Origin: Sphingomonas faeni
GTDB taxonomy: Bacteria > Pseudomonadota > Alphaproteobacteria > Sphingomonadales > Sphingomonadaceae
Direction of reading: 5' to 3'
NCBI RefSeq assembly: GCF_030817315.1
Contig: NZ_JAUSZF010000001.1
Coordinates: forward strand, 3,181,001-3,245,000
Length of the DNA: 64,000 nucleotides
Numbering within the stretch: position 1 is the first letter of the stretch; each line of letters begins with the position of its first letter. Shown in pieces: positions 9,905 through 19,300 of this stretch. The notes below the pieces were generated by a model. The model was not told the DNA's origin and did no database searches. It was given only the letters and a program-made list of their open reading frames with translations. A program made the position numbers and the translations under genes.

Positions 9905-11067
9905 TCAGCCGGCACTGCCACGCCGCCCGTTTCGACCTCGCGGACATGTGCCGCGGGGGATGCGCGTCTCTTGCCGAGCCATAGGTATAACCCGGACGCG
10001 AGCACGACGATCGCGAAGAGGTCCAGCACGGCCCACAGGATCTTGAGCGGCAGTCCGCCATAATCGCCGAAATGCAGCGGGCGGGAGAGCGAGAGAGCCT
10101 TGTTGTACCACGGCATCGACCGCGCGGTGGTGAAGGCACCCGTCTCGGCGTCGACCAGCGCAGGTGTGAGAAGACGCTTGGTGAGCGGCGTGTCGCCCTG
10201 GAAGAACACGGCATAGTGATGCTTCGAACTGAAATTTCCCCCCGGAAAGCCGATGAACTGCGGGTTGTTGCCGGGGAGTGCTTTGCGCGCCGCGGCCATC
10301 GCCTTGTCCAGCGACCCGTAGCGTGAAGGCGTCAGCGCGTCCCTGCCGGCATATTCGCGCGTCATCGAGGCGAGCTCGTTCCGCTGCCAGAGCTTGTTGA
10401 TCGGCTTTTCCAGCGTGTTGACCACGCCGGTGAGCCCTACGACGGTCATCCAGGCGAGTGCGACGATGCCGAGCAGATTATGGTAGTCGAGCCACTTGAG
10501 CCTCGTGCTGCGCGACGTTCGCAGCGTGCCGAAGGCGAGCTTGCTCATGAAAGGCGCGTAGAGCACCACGCCGGAGACAAGCGCGGATGTGAACAGCAAG
10601 CCCATCGCACCGAGGAACAGCATGCCCGGTAGGCCGAGGAACATGTCCGTATGCAGCTTCAGCAGGAAGTGCATGATGCCGCCGCCATCCTCCTTGCTCA
10701 ACAACTTGCCGGTCGAGCGATCGAAGACCTGCGTCGTCATTTCCGAACCCGGCGCGTCCGGTGTCGGTCCGGTGGTGATGGTCATCGATGGCTGGTCGTC
10801 GTCGAACGCCATGAACAACGGCACTTCGCCTGGGCGCATGGCGAGCGCCGTGGACATCATGGTGTCGAGCGGGAGTAGTCCACTCGCAGTGCCGGACGAA
10901 CCCACCCCCGGCATTCCGAACTGCGGGGTGCCGCCACCCATTCGATCGATCTCGTCACTGAAGATGAGCGGCAGGCCCGTCGCGCACAGCATCAGCAGGA
11001 ACAGCGTGCAGACCAGGCCAGTCCATTTGTGCACGAGATACCAAGTGCGGATCGAGGAACTCGTCAT
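9901..11067 (-). CDS. PepSY-associated transmembrane protein (iron-uptake type)
   Basis: This 388-aa protein opens with the typical WYLVHKWTGLVCTLFLLMLCATGLPL segment, in which a histidine lies in the first membrane helix. Further helices lie around LFLGAMGLLFTSALVSGVVLY, LLGIVALAWMTVVGLTGVV and near the C-terminus (ILWAVLDLFAIVVLASGLYLWL). The soluble parts between them fit PepSY domains. Proteins of this class sit beside siderophore receptors and are thought to reduce or release iron from siderophores in the periplasm. It heads the operon with the small membrane protein and the receptor. Confidence 0.9.
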   Translation of the reverse strand: MTSSSIRTWYLVHKWTGLVCTLFLLMLCATGLPLIFSDEIDRMGGGTPQFGMPGVGSSGTASGLLPLDTMMSTALAMRPGEVPLFMAFDDDQPSMTITTGPTPDAPGSEMTTQVFDRSTGKLLSKEDGGGIMHFLLKLHTDMFLGLPGMLFLGAMGLLFTSALVSGVVLYAPFMSKLAFGTLRTSRSTRLKWLDYHNLLGIVALAWMTVVGLTGVVNTLEKPINKLWQRNELASMTREYAGRDALTPSRYGSLDKAMAAARKALPGNNPQFIGFPGGNFSSKHHYAVFFQGDTPLTKRLLTPALVDAETGAFTTARSMPWYNKALSLSRPLHFGDYGGLPLKILWAVLDLFAIVVLASGLYLWLGKRRASPAAHVREVETGGVAVPAE

Positions 11068-11084
11068 GAAAAACTATCGCTGGC

Positions 11085-11105
11085 TGATGATATCAACTCG
11101 CATTA
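11085..11105 (-). promoter_or_regulatory. Possible Fur-type operator upstream of the PepSY operon
   Basis: Seen on the minus strand, the stretch reads close to AATGCGAGTTGATATCATCA, about 20 bases before the PepSY start codon. It resembles the alphaproteobacterial Fur consensus (TGCRANTNRTTNNCA) only loosely. The iron-uptake function of the operon makes Fur control expected; the exact site is a weak call. Confidence 0.25.
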
Positions 11106-11229
11106 GCGCGGTGAGCGTTCAATGCCAGCGGATAATGCTCATATCTCCGGGGGCCTCGAGAGACATCGCGGAGGCCGCGCCGTCCGCGGCGGGCTCACCT
11201 CAACTGCCCGATGCGAACCTGCAGTCAAT

Positions 11230-11427
11230 TCAGAGTGGAAGCGGCAACTGAGCCGTCTCCAGGCAAAGCGGATGGTACAGGGCGTCGTAAACATGCCTAG
11301 CGACTTCGCGCCGAGCATCGGCTCTCAACCGCTCCTGTGATGAGGTCAGGCCTGCAAGCGCCCAGTCGGGCGACTGATCTATCAGATCGGCGATACGATC
11401 AGCTGTTATGATACCTGCCATCAACAC
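11230..11427 (-). CDS. Small protein, possibly DUF6771-like
   Basis: This 65-aa protein has the pattern ITADRIADLIDQSPDWALAGL, then L-R-x-x-A-R-R-E-VA, and ends in LPLPL. That layout recalls short sphingomonad proteins annotated as DUF6771, recognised from memory only. Its start overlaps the stop of the upstream 73-aa gene by 7 bases, so the two form one transcription unit. There are no membrane segments or catalytic motifs. Confidence 0.55.
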   Translation of the reverse strand: MLMAGIITADRIADLIDQSPDWALAGLTSSQERLRADARREVARHVYDALYHPLCLETAQLPLPL

Positions 11428-11642
11428 AGCGCCGTGGTGAAAGTGCCGTAGGGTGAAAGGCCCCGTTTACCGAACTCCGCTTCGATCGGCGCTAGAAGAC
11501 TTTCAGGGCCGTCCTCGATGCACTGGAAGTAGATCGTCTGGATTTCGCAGTTCCTGAGTTCAGGCAGAATCTCGGCAATCAGATTATGTGTCTGGGATAG
11601 CGGTTGTGCGCCGTCGCGCATCGGGTCGAGTGCGTGTGCCAT
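11421..11642 (-). CDS. Small hypothetical protein behind a LexA-type site
   Basis: This 73-aa soluble protein has no recognisable family (contains IAEILPELRNCEIQTIYFQC). It is the first gene of a two-gene unit with the 65-aa protein. A GTTC-N7-GTTC element ends three bases before the ATG at 11642, which leaves no room for a normal leader; either the message is leaderless or translation begins at the internal ATG at 11621. Not recognised beyond that. Confidence 0.5.
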   Translation of the reverse strand: MAHALDPMRDGAQPLSQTHNLIAEILPELRNCEIQTIYFQCIEDGPESLLAPIEAEFGKRGLSPYGTFTTALC

Positions 11643-11644
11643 AA

Positions 11645-11659
11645 GAACATATGTGGAAC
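11645..11659 (-). promoter_or_regulatory. LexA-box-like site (GTTC-N7-GTTC)
   Basis: On the minus strand the site reads GTTCCACATATGTTC, an exact match to the direct-repeat LexA operator of Alphaproteobacteria, in an AT-rich context typical of a promoter. It abuts the start of the 73-aa gene. About two chance matches to such an eight-base pattern are expected in a window this size, so position is the main support. Confidence 0.45.
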
Positions 11660-11914
11660 ATATTAGACGACGGTGTCAACAGGAGCGTACGGTCGCCGCC
11701 GTTAGCATCCTGCCGAGGCGACGCACTCCGCGGCATTTCCAGTCCTCGGTATCGCGAAGCGGTACGCGACGGAATCAGGTGGCGCAGAGGCTTCGGGGGC
11801 ACGGGTAATGCCAGAACATGTTGGGATCACGCATTCGGATTGATCGAACCCGGGAACGCGCAGTCCGGAGGTCCCGCCGAGAAGCGAAGCTTCGACCTGG
11901 CGCTCCGCTCAACC

Positions 11915-12194
11915 TGTGGATAACACGTGGATCGATCTGTGGATAAGCGATCCTTTAAGGGTCGAGCCAATTTGGCGGTGGGTAAGTCGTCAGTTATCCA
12001 CATACTCTTGCACAAGGCCGAAAACCGTCCCCAGCCTGTGGGTAACGTGGACGGTTCGATCGAATCGGTGAGATTCATTGGAGCTCTAAGAATCAACCTG
12101 TGGGCGTTTCAGGGGAGAACGCTGATCACCCGTGACTCACGTGCCAACTACTTCAACAATCTGAATCTAGATTCTTAGATTGTAGAGGAGACTC
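11915..12194. other. Candidate replication origin: DnaA-box cluster plus CcrM (GANTC) site cluster
   Basis: Three perfect DnaA boxes (TTATCCACA or its complement) lie at 11915-11923, 11938-11946 and 11994-12002. A one-mismatch box (TGTGGGTAA) lies at 12037-12045, and a weaker one at 11977-11985. Next to them are seven GANTC sites, the CcrM methylation target, at 12062, 12072, 12090, 12134, 12163, 12170 and 12190; about 0.5 would be expected in that length at this GC content. A palindrome GAATCTAGATTC lies at 12163-12174. DnaA boxes with clustered GANTC sites are the hallmark of alphaproteobacterial origins. No coding frame crosses the region convincingly. Confidence 0.65.
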
Positions 12195-13050
12195 GACGCC
12201 GATGATCAGCTCCCAAGTTCGCGTTTCCAGCCGGTAGGCGTCGAAGGTCAGGCCGACCTTACCGATACCGAGAGGTGGACTAATTCGAGGAAACGTTGGT
12301 TGATCCGATGGTCCCGTCGGCGATTCCGCCTGCCGGATGACGGCAATGTCACGACGGACCTTCGAACGGGCCATCAAGAACGATGGTCGACAGGACGAAC
12401 GGGTGCTGAGGCTGACCGTTCGTCCTGGAGGCCGGGAGGGTACCGGGGAGTTGCGAAACGCGTGTCCGGGCGACCGAGCTTGCGAAGCCGGCCCACGGCC
12501 CCTGGGGGGGGCGTGCCGGCAACTTCGGTTCGAATTGCCGCAAACACGTCTCACCCGGTTGGAGCGCTCCTCCCCGCTCCCGTCCACGAAACCCGCGGCG
12601 CATTGTTGCAGCTGTTCAAAGAGGCGCGGCGTTCGACGGCGTGCCGGCTACGCTGCCGCGTCGCTTCAGCCTCGTCGCCTGTGCCCGACGGACGACGCGG
12701 TCGAGGTCATCACGGGAGTTAACGCCCGCTTGCAGACACTCCCTCTCCAGCACCGCATGTCTCGAGTTGCCGATCGTTGAGCATCGGCGGAGGCGAACAA
12801 ATACGGATTGGCAGGATTGGGGTGGCGATGGTCGCGGTGGCGTTTGCCGGGTTCGCCATCAGCATCGCCTTCAAACGGTCGGGTTCAACCGCCGTCGTTG
12901 CCTTGATTTATGCGTCCACCTGAATGATTATCGCGGGCGTGACATGCTGGTTTGTCGCTACCGCTAGATGGCCACGGCAGCGCCCATAGCTTGGACGCGT
13001 CCGCCCGCTTGCAGACAATCAAGGCGCATGTGAAAGTAACGTCGATGGAG
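12195..13050. other. Region without a supported gene, right of the candidate origin
   Basis: No frame here has convincing codon structure over its length. A minus-strand frame (start 12587, stop 12153) ends in a natural-looking stretch (FDAYRLETRTWELIIGVES) and could be the tail of a degraded gene, but its first half looks non-coding. An 8-G run lies near 12502-12509. Bases 12960-13050 precede the small membrane gene. Confidence 0.4.
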
Positions 13051-13057
13051 GGTGTCT

Positions 13058-13351
13058 GTGACTGTATCGGCGAGTTCTCGAGCAGCTAATCTCGAAAGGT
13101 GGCGTCCGGCCCTTTGGGCTATCCTTGGGGTCTTGCTCGTCCTTCCAGCCATCGCGATGTTGTTCGCCAACGAGGTGCGTTGGACAGGTGCTGATTTCAT
13201 TGCGGCTGCCGCCATTTTCGGCGTTTTCGGCTGTGCGATTGAGCTGATTGTTCGGTTCGTTGACCAGTCGGTCTTACGGATGTCTCTCTTTTGCGGAGTA
13301 ATAACAGCTGCCTTGGCGATCTGGGCCGAGGGTGCAGTCGGCATCCTCTAG
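13058..13351 (+). CDS. Small integral membrane protein
   Basis: This 97-aa protein has three membrane segments: ALWAILGVLLVLPAIAMLFA, FIAAAAIFGVFGCAIELIV and LFCGVITAALAIWAEGAVGI. The GTG at 13058 is chosen because GGAGG at 13047-13051 lies 6 bases upstream; the GTG at 13052 would be too close. It stands alone between the candidate origin and the exonuclease operon. Similar three-helix proteins are widespread in sphingomonads; the function is unknown. Confidence 0.75.
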   Translation: MTVSASSRAANLERWRPALWAILGVLLVLPAIAMLFANEVRWTGADFIAAAAIFGVFGCAIELIVRFVDQSVLRMSLFCGVITAALAIWAEGAVGIL

Positions 13352-13498
13352 CTTGTGTATCGGACGGCGACTTTCCTCTCCAACCCGGGCGTTCCCGAAA
13401 TGCGATCCTGAAGGGAGGGGAAAGACTGGTTGGCCGGAAATGCCAGTCGGAAGACATTAGGAAAGCGGTCGGTCGGAAAATCGAAGCGAGCGCCATGG

Positions 13499-14395
13499 TC
13501 ACCGTGCGGCGTAGCGGCTCCTCCACGTGAGCGGAAAGGAGTCCGGCTTGGACAAGCCGCCGTATACCTCGATCGTGGCCCATCCGATCTCGGCGTCGAG
13601 CTCGGCGGCGCACACATCGCGCGACCAGAGACGCTCCTCCGGATCCCACCGGTACCCCCGCGTCTTGAGAAGGTCCTTGGCGGCAAACGGAGCTCCGATC
13701 GCCTCGATCCTCCAACTGGGCTGGGACGCGGTCTCGACCAGGGATTTGAGGACCGTCCCTCCGGTTTCGAGCGGATGGTCGAGCAGATGGAGCAGCGCCG
13801 TGACATCGGTCTGCGCCCTGTGCGGATCGTAGAACCACCCCATCTGGGTCAGCAGGTGGGACAGGGTCCTACCTTCGAAACCGTGCGCCTTCCAGTCGAT
13901 GTCGCGCATGGAGCAGACCCAGGGCCGGCCCAGGGCGAAGGGCAGGCGGCTTTCGACGAACGGCCTGTCGAAGCCGGCGTTGTGCGCGACGACGAAATCG
14001 GCGTCGGCGATGAGGCTGGCGGCGATCGGATCCGTGATCCTCTGACCTGCCACGTCCTCCGTCCTGATCCCCGTCAGACGGGTGATCTCCTCCTCGATGG
14101 GCATCCCGGGATCCTCGAGCCAGCTGAGCGGCCTGCCCGTCATCACGATGCGTCCGTGCTCGGTCGCCCAGAAGCGTTGGAGCGCGAGTTCGATGATCCG
14201 GTGCCGGCGATGATCGAGACCGGTCGTCTCCACGTCGATGGCGCAACCGATCATCATGCCGGGCACGATTGCGACGGTGTCGGTCCTCCTCATCTGACGG
14301 AGCCGCTTCAGCACGCGGTAGTCCGCGTGGCGGGCTAGGGCCTGGGCGACCGCGTCGGCGGCCAGCGGCATGACGATCCTGTCGGTCGTGCTCAT
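13499..14395 (-). CDS. DnaQ-like 3'-5' exonuclease (DEDDh family)
   Basis: This 298-aa protein has the DEDDh metal-binding motifs in order: IDVETTGLD (ExoI), VVAHNAGFDRPF (ExoII) and H-R-A-Q-T-D (ExoIIIe). Together they form the active site of proofreading-type exonucleases. The C-terminal ~90 residues (KDLLKTRGYRWDPEERLWSR) resemble the small extra domain seen in some DnaQ-like repair or processing enzymes. It lacks the short epsilon-subunit layout, so it is probably not the replicative proofreader. Its start overlaps the stop of the upstream acidic gene by 4 bases, so the two are coupled. Confidence 0.88.
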   Translation of the reverse strand: MSTTDRIVMPLAADAVAQALARHADYRVLKRLRQMRRTDTVAIVPGMMIGCAIDVETTGLDHRRHRIIELALQRFWATEHGRIVMTGRPLSWLEDPGMPIEEEITRLTGIRTEDVAGQRITDPIAASLIADADFVVAHNAGFDRPFVESRLPFALGRPWVCSMRDIDWKAHGFEGRTLSHLLTQMGWFYDPHRAQTDVTALLHLLDHPLETGGTVLKSLVETASQPSWRIEAIGAPFAAKDLLKTRGYRWDPEERLWSRDVCAAELDAEIGWATIEVYGGLSKPDSFPLTWRSRYAAR

Positions 14396-15123
14396 GCCGC
14401 GAACCGCTGTTCGACCATCACTTCCAGCCCGTCCGCGAGCGGAGACGTGGGATCGGTGGCGATCTGGGTCAGCATGTCCACGATGACCGCAGACAGCAGG
14501 GTCGTCGCGAGCGGGGATCCGGCGTCGAAGCCCTCCTGCACCACGGCATAGGTGGCATAGTCGCGGCCGAAGCGCTCCCCCAGGCGTCTGATGGCCTGCT
14601 CGGCGTCGGCTGCGATCATGGCGGCGAAGGCATAGACCTTCTGACCGTCGCGTTCCTCGATGAACATCGACGTGAACAGGCGGCGATGGGAAAGGGGGCT
14701 TTCGAGGCGATCCGAAGAAGCATCGTCCGCGTCCCGTTCGGCATCTGGGTGGGGCTCTCCTTCATCGTCGCCGAGCGCGTCCACATCCTCCGGGTCGGCG
14801 TCCAGGCCCAGACCGAGACCGTGCACGAGAAGCGCCCGCATGCACGCATCTCGGCTCAGGCAGGCGTCGATGGCGGAAGCTCCCTCGAACAGGCGCCTGG
14901 GTGCGAGGAGCCACGCCATCGGGTCGTGGGCGATGCCCTCCCTCTGGAAGCGGGCTCCGGTCTCCGAAGCGATCAGGGCCAGGCGGAGGAGTTCGCGGCG
15001 CGTCGTCGCCATGTGCTCGTCGTCGGGAGCGTCCTGATCGAGCGGATCCTCGTAGGTGAAGGGGAAGAGTCCCGCGGGCGGGGGCATCGTTGCCAAGCTC
15101 TTGTCCAAGACGTCCATGCGCAT
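14392..15123 (-). CDS. Acidic hypothetical protein paired with the exonuclease
   Basis: This 243-aa soluble protein has a strongly acidic middle segment (DADPEDVDALGDDEGEPH, then further D/E) between two helical halves. No catalytic motif and no family is recognised. It is translationally coupled to the DnaQ-like exonuclease by an ATGA overlap, so it may be a regulator or adaptor of that enzyme (inference from position). The promoter lies in the shared region with the divergent ArsR gene, so ArsR may control it. Confidence 0.7.
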   Translation of the reverse strand: MRMDVLDKSLATMPPPAGLFPFTYEDPLDQDAPDDEHMATTRRELLRLALIASETGARFQREGIAHDPMAWLLAPRRLFEGASAIDACLSRDACMRALLVHGLGLGLDADPEDVDALGDDEGEPHPDAERDADDASSDRLESPLSHRRLFTSMFIEERDGQKVYAFAAMIAADAEQAIRRLGERFGRDYATYAVVQEGFDAGSPLATTLLSAVIVDMLTQIATDPTSPLADGLEVMVEQRFAA

Positions 15124-15215
15124 TGTCTGTTCTCCTGTCGCCGAGCGTTTTCCTTCGTCTACGAGTGCGTCGGGTGGCGACCTCCCGATGGATCCGATGT
15201 AGCACGGCGCGCGTC

Positions 15216-15307
15216 ATAGTTCAATAGTTCTAGAAACGTCGAACTATTATTCGTTCTCCGAGTGGCAAATGCCTGTTGCGGAACGGATTAATTCCATTAT
15301 TCTAGAA
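15216..15307. promoter_or_regulatory. ArsR-type operator region between divergent genes
   Basis: ATAGTTC occurs at 15216-15222 and 15224-15230, and its exact complement GAACTAT at 15241-15247, giving a perfect 7-base inverted repeat with a 10-base gap. The palindrome TTCTAGAA occurs twice, at 15228-15235 and 15300-15307, each preceded by an ATAG or ATTA stretch. The second copy touches the ArsR start codon. Symmetric repeats on both sides of a divergent promoter fit autorepression plus control of the exonuclease operon. Confidence 0.55.
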
Positions 15308-15309
15308 GG

Positions 15310-15594
15310 ATGGACGAAAAGCTGACGATCATGCGGTTGAGTGCGCTCGCTCAGCAAACCCGATTGGCGACGTTCGCCCTTCTCGCAAAGGCAGGTCCGG
15401 CGGGCTTGAACGCCGGCGAACTCGCTGCTCGCGTCGGCGCACCGGCGAACACGATGAGCGCGCACCTCACGATATTGACGCATGCGGGGATGATCAGCCA
15501 GACGCGGTCCGGACGGAACATGCTCTATCATGCCGTTCCTCAGGCGATCGCCGACCTCGAGGGTTTCATTGCCGGGCTCAGGCCCGAGGCATAA
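15310..15594 (+). CDS. ArsR/SmtB-family transcriptional regulator
   Basis: This 94-aa winged-helix regulator begins with the ALAQQTRLATFALLAKAGP helix typical of the family, followed by the recognition region MSAHLTILTHAGMISQTRSGR and a wing (NMLYHAV). It contains no cysteine at all, so the metal-sensing CVC motif is absent and it should sense something other than a thiol-bound metal. The ATG at 15310 sits very near AGAAGG; ATG at 15331 is possible. No arsenic or metal genes follow; the likely targets are itself and the divergent pair. Confidence 0.88.
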   Translation: MDEKLTIMRLSALAQQTRLATFALLAKAGPAGLNAGELAARVGAPANTMSAHLTILTHAGMISQTRSGRNMLYHAVPQAIADLEGFIAGLRPEA

Positions 15595-15648
15595 GTCGTC
15601 CGGGTTCGATTTCGGCGAGGCTACCTAAAGCCTGCGCAGGAAGCCTGC

Positions 15649-16095
15649 TCAGCGCGTCTCCTTGACCGTCTGGCGGATCCTCAACGCCTCTTCGACGCTC
15701 AACCCGATGTCCAGCGACAGCTTGAAGAACTCCTCGTACGCCTCGTGGGGAGGGAGGCCATGCCGTCGGACGAGCGAACGGGCGAATCTGCCGAGTTCGA
15801 GCGCGTCCCCGTAGGATACCCATTCGGGGTTCCCGACCTCGGATGCGAAGGCCGTCATGACTGCGGGCGGCAGCTCCGCTCCGAACAGCATGTAGCGCAG
15901 GTGCTTCACGAAGCCGGGATGGGTGTAGACTTCTTCCCCGACGTTGCCGTTGCGTTCGAACATCTGCTTCCGCGAGCCTTTGGGTCTTCCGGGGTGGTAC
16001 TCCGGATCGTTCCAGTACCCGATCCGATGCGCGGGCACCGCGTTGCGCTCGTTCAGCGAGGCCAGGAGCGCGAGCAAGGGCTCCTTGTTCGCCAT
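15649..16095 (-). CDS. Conserved-looking hypothetical protein
   Basis: This 148-aa soluble protein begins with a short hydrophobic helix (LLALLASLNERNAV), then a basic loop with RPKGSRKQMF, and ends in a helical half. No family is recognised. ATG at 16095 is preferred because the longer upstream reading has poor codon structure. It stands alone, convergent with the ArsR gene. Its start overlaps a possible small frame (16053-16199) that has a strong ribosome binding site. Confidence 0.65.
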   Translation of the reverse strand: MANKEPLLALLASLNERNAVPAHRIGYWNDPEYHPGRPKGSRKQMFERNGNVGEEVYTHPGFVKHLRYMLFGAELPPAVMTAFASEVGNPEWVSYGDALELGRFARSLVRRHGLPPHEAYEEFFKLSLDIGLSVEEALRIRQTVKETR

Positions 16096-16199
16096 GTACG
16101 CCGTGCGCCTGTCGGCATGCGGCCTATCCCCATCACTGAAGTCGATCCGTCGACCAGCTCCTCCTCGGGGGCTGTCAAAGCTATACGGTAACGTTCCAT
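16053..16199 (-). CDS. Possible 48-aa leader ORF
   Basis: The ATG at 16199 has AGGAG 6 bases upstream, stronger than any site of the following gene. The frame begins MERYRIALTAPEEELVDG and ends 43 bases inside the 148-aa gene. It could be a coupled small protein, or show that the larger gene really starts here and the frame is shifted. Evidence is limited to the ribosome binding site and the acidic first third. Confidence 0.3.
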   Translation of the reverse strand: MERYRIALTAPEEELVDGSTSVMGIGRMPTGARRTWRTRSPCSRSWPR

Positions 16200-16396
16200 T
16201 CGAGCTCCTGACGGTTTGAAGCAGCCATGATGCTCGACGCCACATCCGCGCGAACCAGCTTGGCGGCATGATCAAGGTCGGTCGCACCGCGGTCAAGCGG
16301 GACCGGGGCGGATGCGCCATGGGTGCCGTCCAATCTCCGAGGCTGTCACGATCCGGATTGGAGGCCGCTCATTTCCCAGCCGACCGGCATCGATTT

Positions 16397-19300
16397 TTAG
16401 CGGCTCAGGTCGATGCCGATCACCGCCAAGCGGACCTCATGGTTCATCCGCCTCTCGATTTGGATCGCCTTCGCACGTAGACGGGAGATCACCGCCTCGA
16501 AATCCATCATCGTCGCCGTTTCGGAGCATTGCCAGCGGCGTGCCTTGTTCATCGTCACGAGCAGACAACCCGCACGGCAATCGTCGTGCTGCATGTACTG
16601 GCCGACCAACTGTTCATCGAGCGCGGTCTCTAGGTCCGCGACGCTGTAACCGTTGTTCGCGAGCTTCATCTCGATAACGGCTTGAGCGTCCGAGCGCACC
16701 GACAGTAGGCGGATATCCGTTTCCTTGTCGTTGGCGACGAGAGCCTCGCGGTCGACCCGGTAGACGCCGTTCTCACGCTCCTGCAACCTTCTGGCGAACC
16801 AGACCTGCATGTTCTTCTCGTGATTGATCCCGACCAGGATCGGACGTTCCGAGAACTCATGCGCGGCGATGTCGTGACGGAGTTCGGTCAAGCGGTCCAT
16901 CATCAGCTGGAACATGCCGTTGCGGTCCGCGGGGGGCGCTTCGCCATGGGCCTCGACGTGTGCGATATCGGCGTCCCCGCTTGCCGGACCTTCCGCCTCG
17001 GTGGCCGCCTTCTCGCGCGAGAGTTGATCGAGGCGATCCTTGAAATGCGCGAACAGCGGGTCCGCCCGCATCGCCTGCTTGACCGCCCAAGCCTCGGGGC
17101 CGGTGCAGGCCAGCAGCGCGTTCAGGACCGCTCCGCGGCCATGCTGCGCCTCGTCGCGCGACGTCGGGCTGTATGTCCCGGTGCCGGATCGTTCGATGTC
17201 GTCCACCAGCCGGATCTCGGCATAGGCCAACCGAAGCAGCCTCAGGAGCAGCGGCGGAGTGAACCGCGGATCGGACAGGTCCGGGCAGAAGCGCGCGCTC
17301 CGACGGTCGCTGAATGTGGCGAACAGGTTGACGCTGAGCCGGTAGCGGGCCTGCGGGTCAAGTGGATCAACAAGCCGTTCGAGCGTGCCAATAGCATCCT
17401 CCGGCGACGTGCTGAGCAGCAGCATGAGCCATAGGAGGACGAAGGGACCGCATGGATCGGCCTCCAAACGGCGCCTGGCGAGGTCGAGCAGTTCCGATTT
17501 TTCCACCGAACTCCGAAGCAGATAGTCCAACGCCCGCTCGAGATGATCGTACATCCGAGCCTGCTCATGCTCGCCGTCGAAGGAGGCCGTCGTCGTCAGG
17601 CCCCATTCCTTCACGCGGGGGGCGAAGAACTCCAGCACGCCGTGATCCGCACGCGAGAAGTCTGCCAGCAGTCCGGGAAACACGAACGTGATCGCATCAT
17701 CGAGTTGAGCGGACAGTTCCCTTCCAAGAGTCCGGTCGACCACTTCAGGGTGATGAACGACGAGTTGCGCCAGCCAAGGCGGGACTCCGTTCATCTCCTC
17801 CGGCGCCAATCTGGCCGCACGTTCGGCGTCCTCGGGCACGAGGTCCTTCGCCCAGTCCGGATTCTCCGCTTCGGCGTAGACGCCGGCGAGCGCATGGACC
17901 CAGTTGGTCCAGACCGTGTTGCGGTCAACCTGTGCACGCTCGCTGCGAAGCGGCACTTCGACCGTCCGCCAGAAGTTGCAGAAGGCCGAGCGGACCCTGT
18001 CAGCGACGCCGTCGTCGAAATGCGTCGTGATGATCGGGCGGTTCCAATGGGCACGCCAACCGCGATGTTCGGGGGCTTGTTCCAGCACCTGGGCAAAATC
18101 CCGGACCACGCGGCTATCGTCGGTTTCGGCGAAATAGGCATCAGGGTCGCTGAGAACCTTGTTACGCCAAGTAACCCACGTCTCTATCGCAGCCCGTTCC
18201 TCGGCCTTTCGCTTCCCGGCATCCGCCTTCCACTGGGCTTCCTGGGCTTCATACGTCCTGTCGTACATCGGCGGGGCGAGTCGCTTCTCCAGTTCTTCCG
18301 TCCACCGCCGTTCTGAGACCGTCAAATTCCGCAGCGCGGCCACCCGGTCGTCGTCCAACGTACCGTTCAGTCTGATCAGTCCCATCGCATCCCGGAATGC
18401 CGCGGCCCGCGTCTTCCGCTCGATGGTCCCGTCACTGGAGATCGCGATGAGCCAGTCGAAATCGTCATCGTGGAATTGGCCGACCAATGTGCCGTTGGCG
18501 AGGTTCGCGCCGAACTCATTCCCGTTTCGCGACGGCACATGCGCCGCACAGAACGCACCTTCGGCCACGTAGGTATCCCTGCGCCAACCGCGGGGTGCCT
18601 GCCTGAACCGCCTGACCAGATCCGCTCCAGGCTTCTCGTCGCCATATTCATTGCCGCGCAATCGCGTAGCGACGACGGCGGCGGCGATCAGATCGCGAGA
18701 AGGGGGAGCATCGCCGTCTAGCCCGATCAGGCAGAGCGTCGCGAGAGCGGGCGAGAGATGCCTGTAGCGACTGACGAAGTACGGCCAGTCGTCGCTGCGT
18801 TCGATGCTGTCCTCCATCAATCGGGCGAGAGACGCGCGGAACTCCTCAGTCTGATCGCTGCCTAGGCGCATGCCCGGGATCATTCGCGGCAAGGTCCATT
18901 CGATCCCGCCGACGCTATGCCTGGTGACATCGATCTGTCCGATCATGCGGACAAACCGATCGATCGCCATGTGCTTCGGAAACAAAGACCCGATTGCGCC
19001 TTCCTTGATTCCCGAAGGCCAGTGCGGCTCCGTCAGGACCGAAGTCACCAGCGCGTCGAGCCCACCGGGCTCGGTCATCTCGGCGAGCGCGGTCAGCGCG
19101 GTGATGCGATCGGTCTGCGTAGCCTTCGGGTCGTTGGCCACCTCGGCAGCGATATCGAGACATCCTTGCATGCGACCGGCTTGGACCAGATCGATGAGCA
19201 GTTCGCGAACCTCCGGGCTTGTGCTGTCTTCGTTCCAGAGTTCGCGAACGGTGGACGACAGTTCGGGGGAGGCGAAGCGCAGAACCTGCGGATAGGGAAT

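Noticed and set aside
12153..12587. 144-codon minus-strand gene
   Set aside because: Only the last third has natural codon structure; the rest is arginine/serine/proline-rich and overlaps the candidate origin.
15649..16320. Longer start for the 148-aa protein
   Set aside because: The upstream 75 codons look non-coding and contain the better-initiated small frame in another phase.
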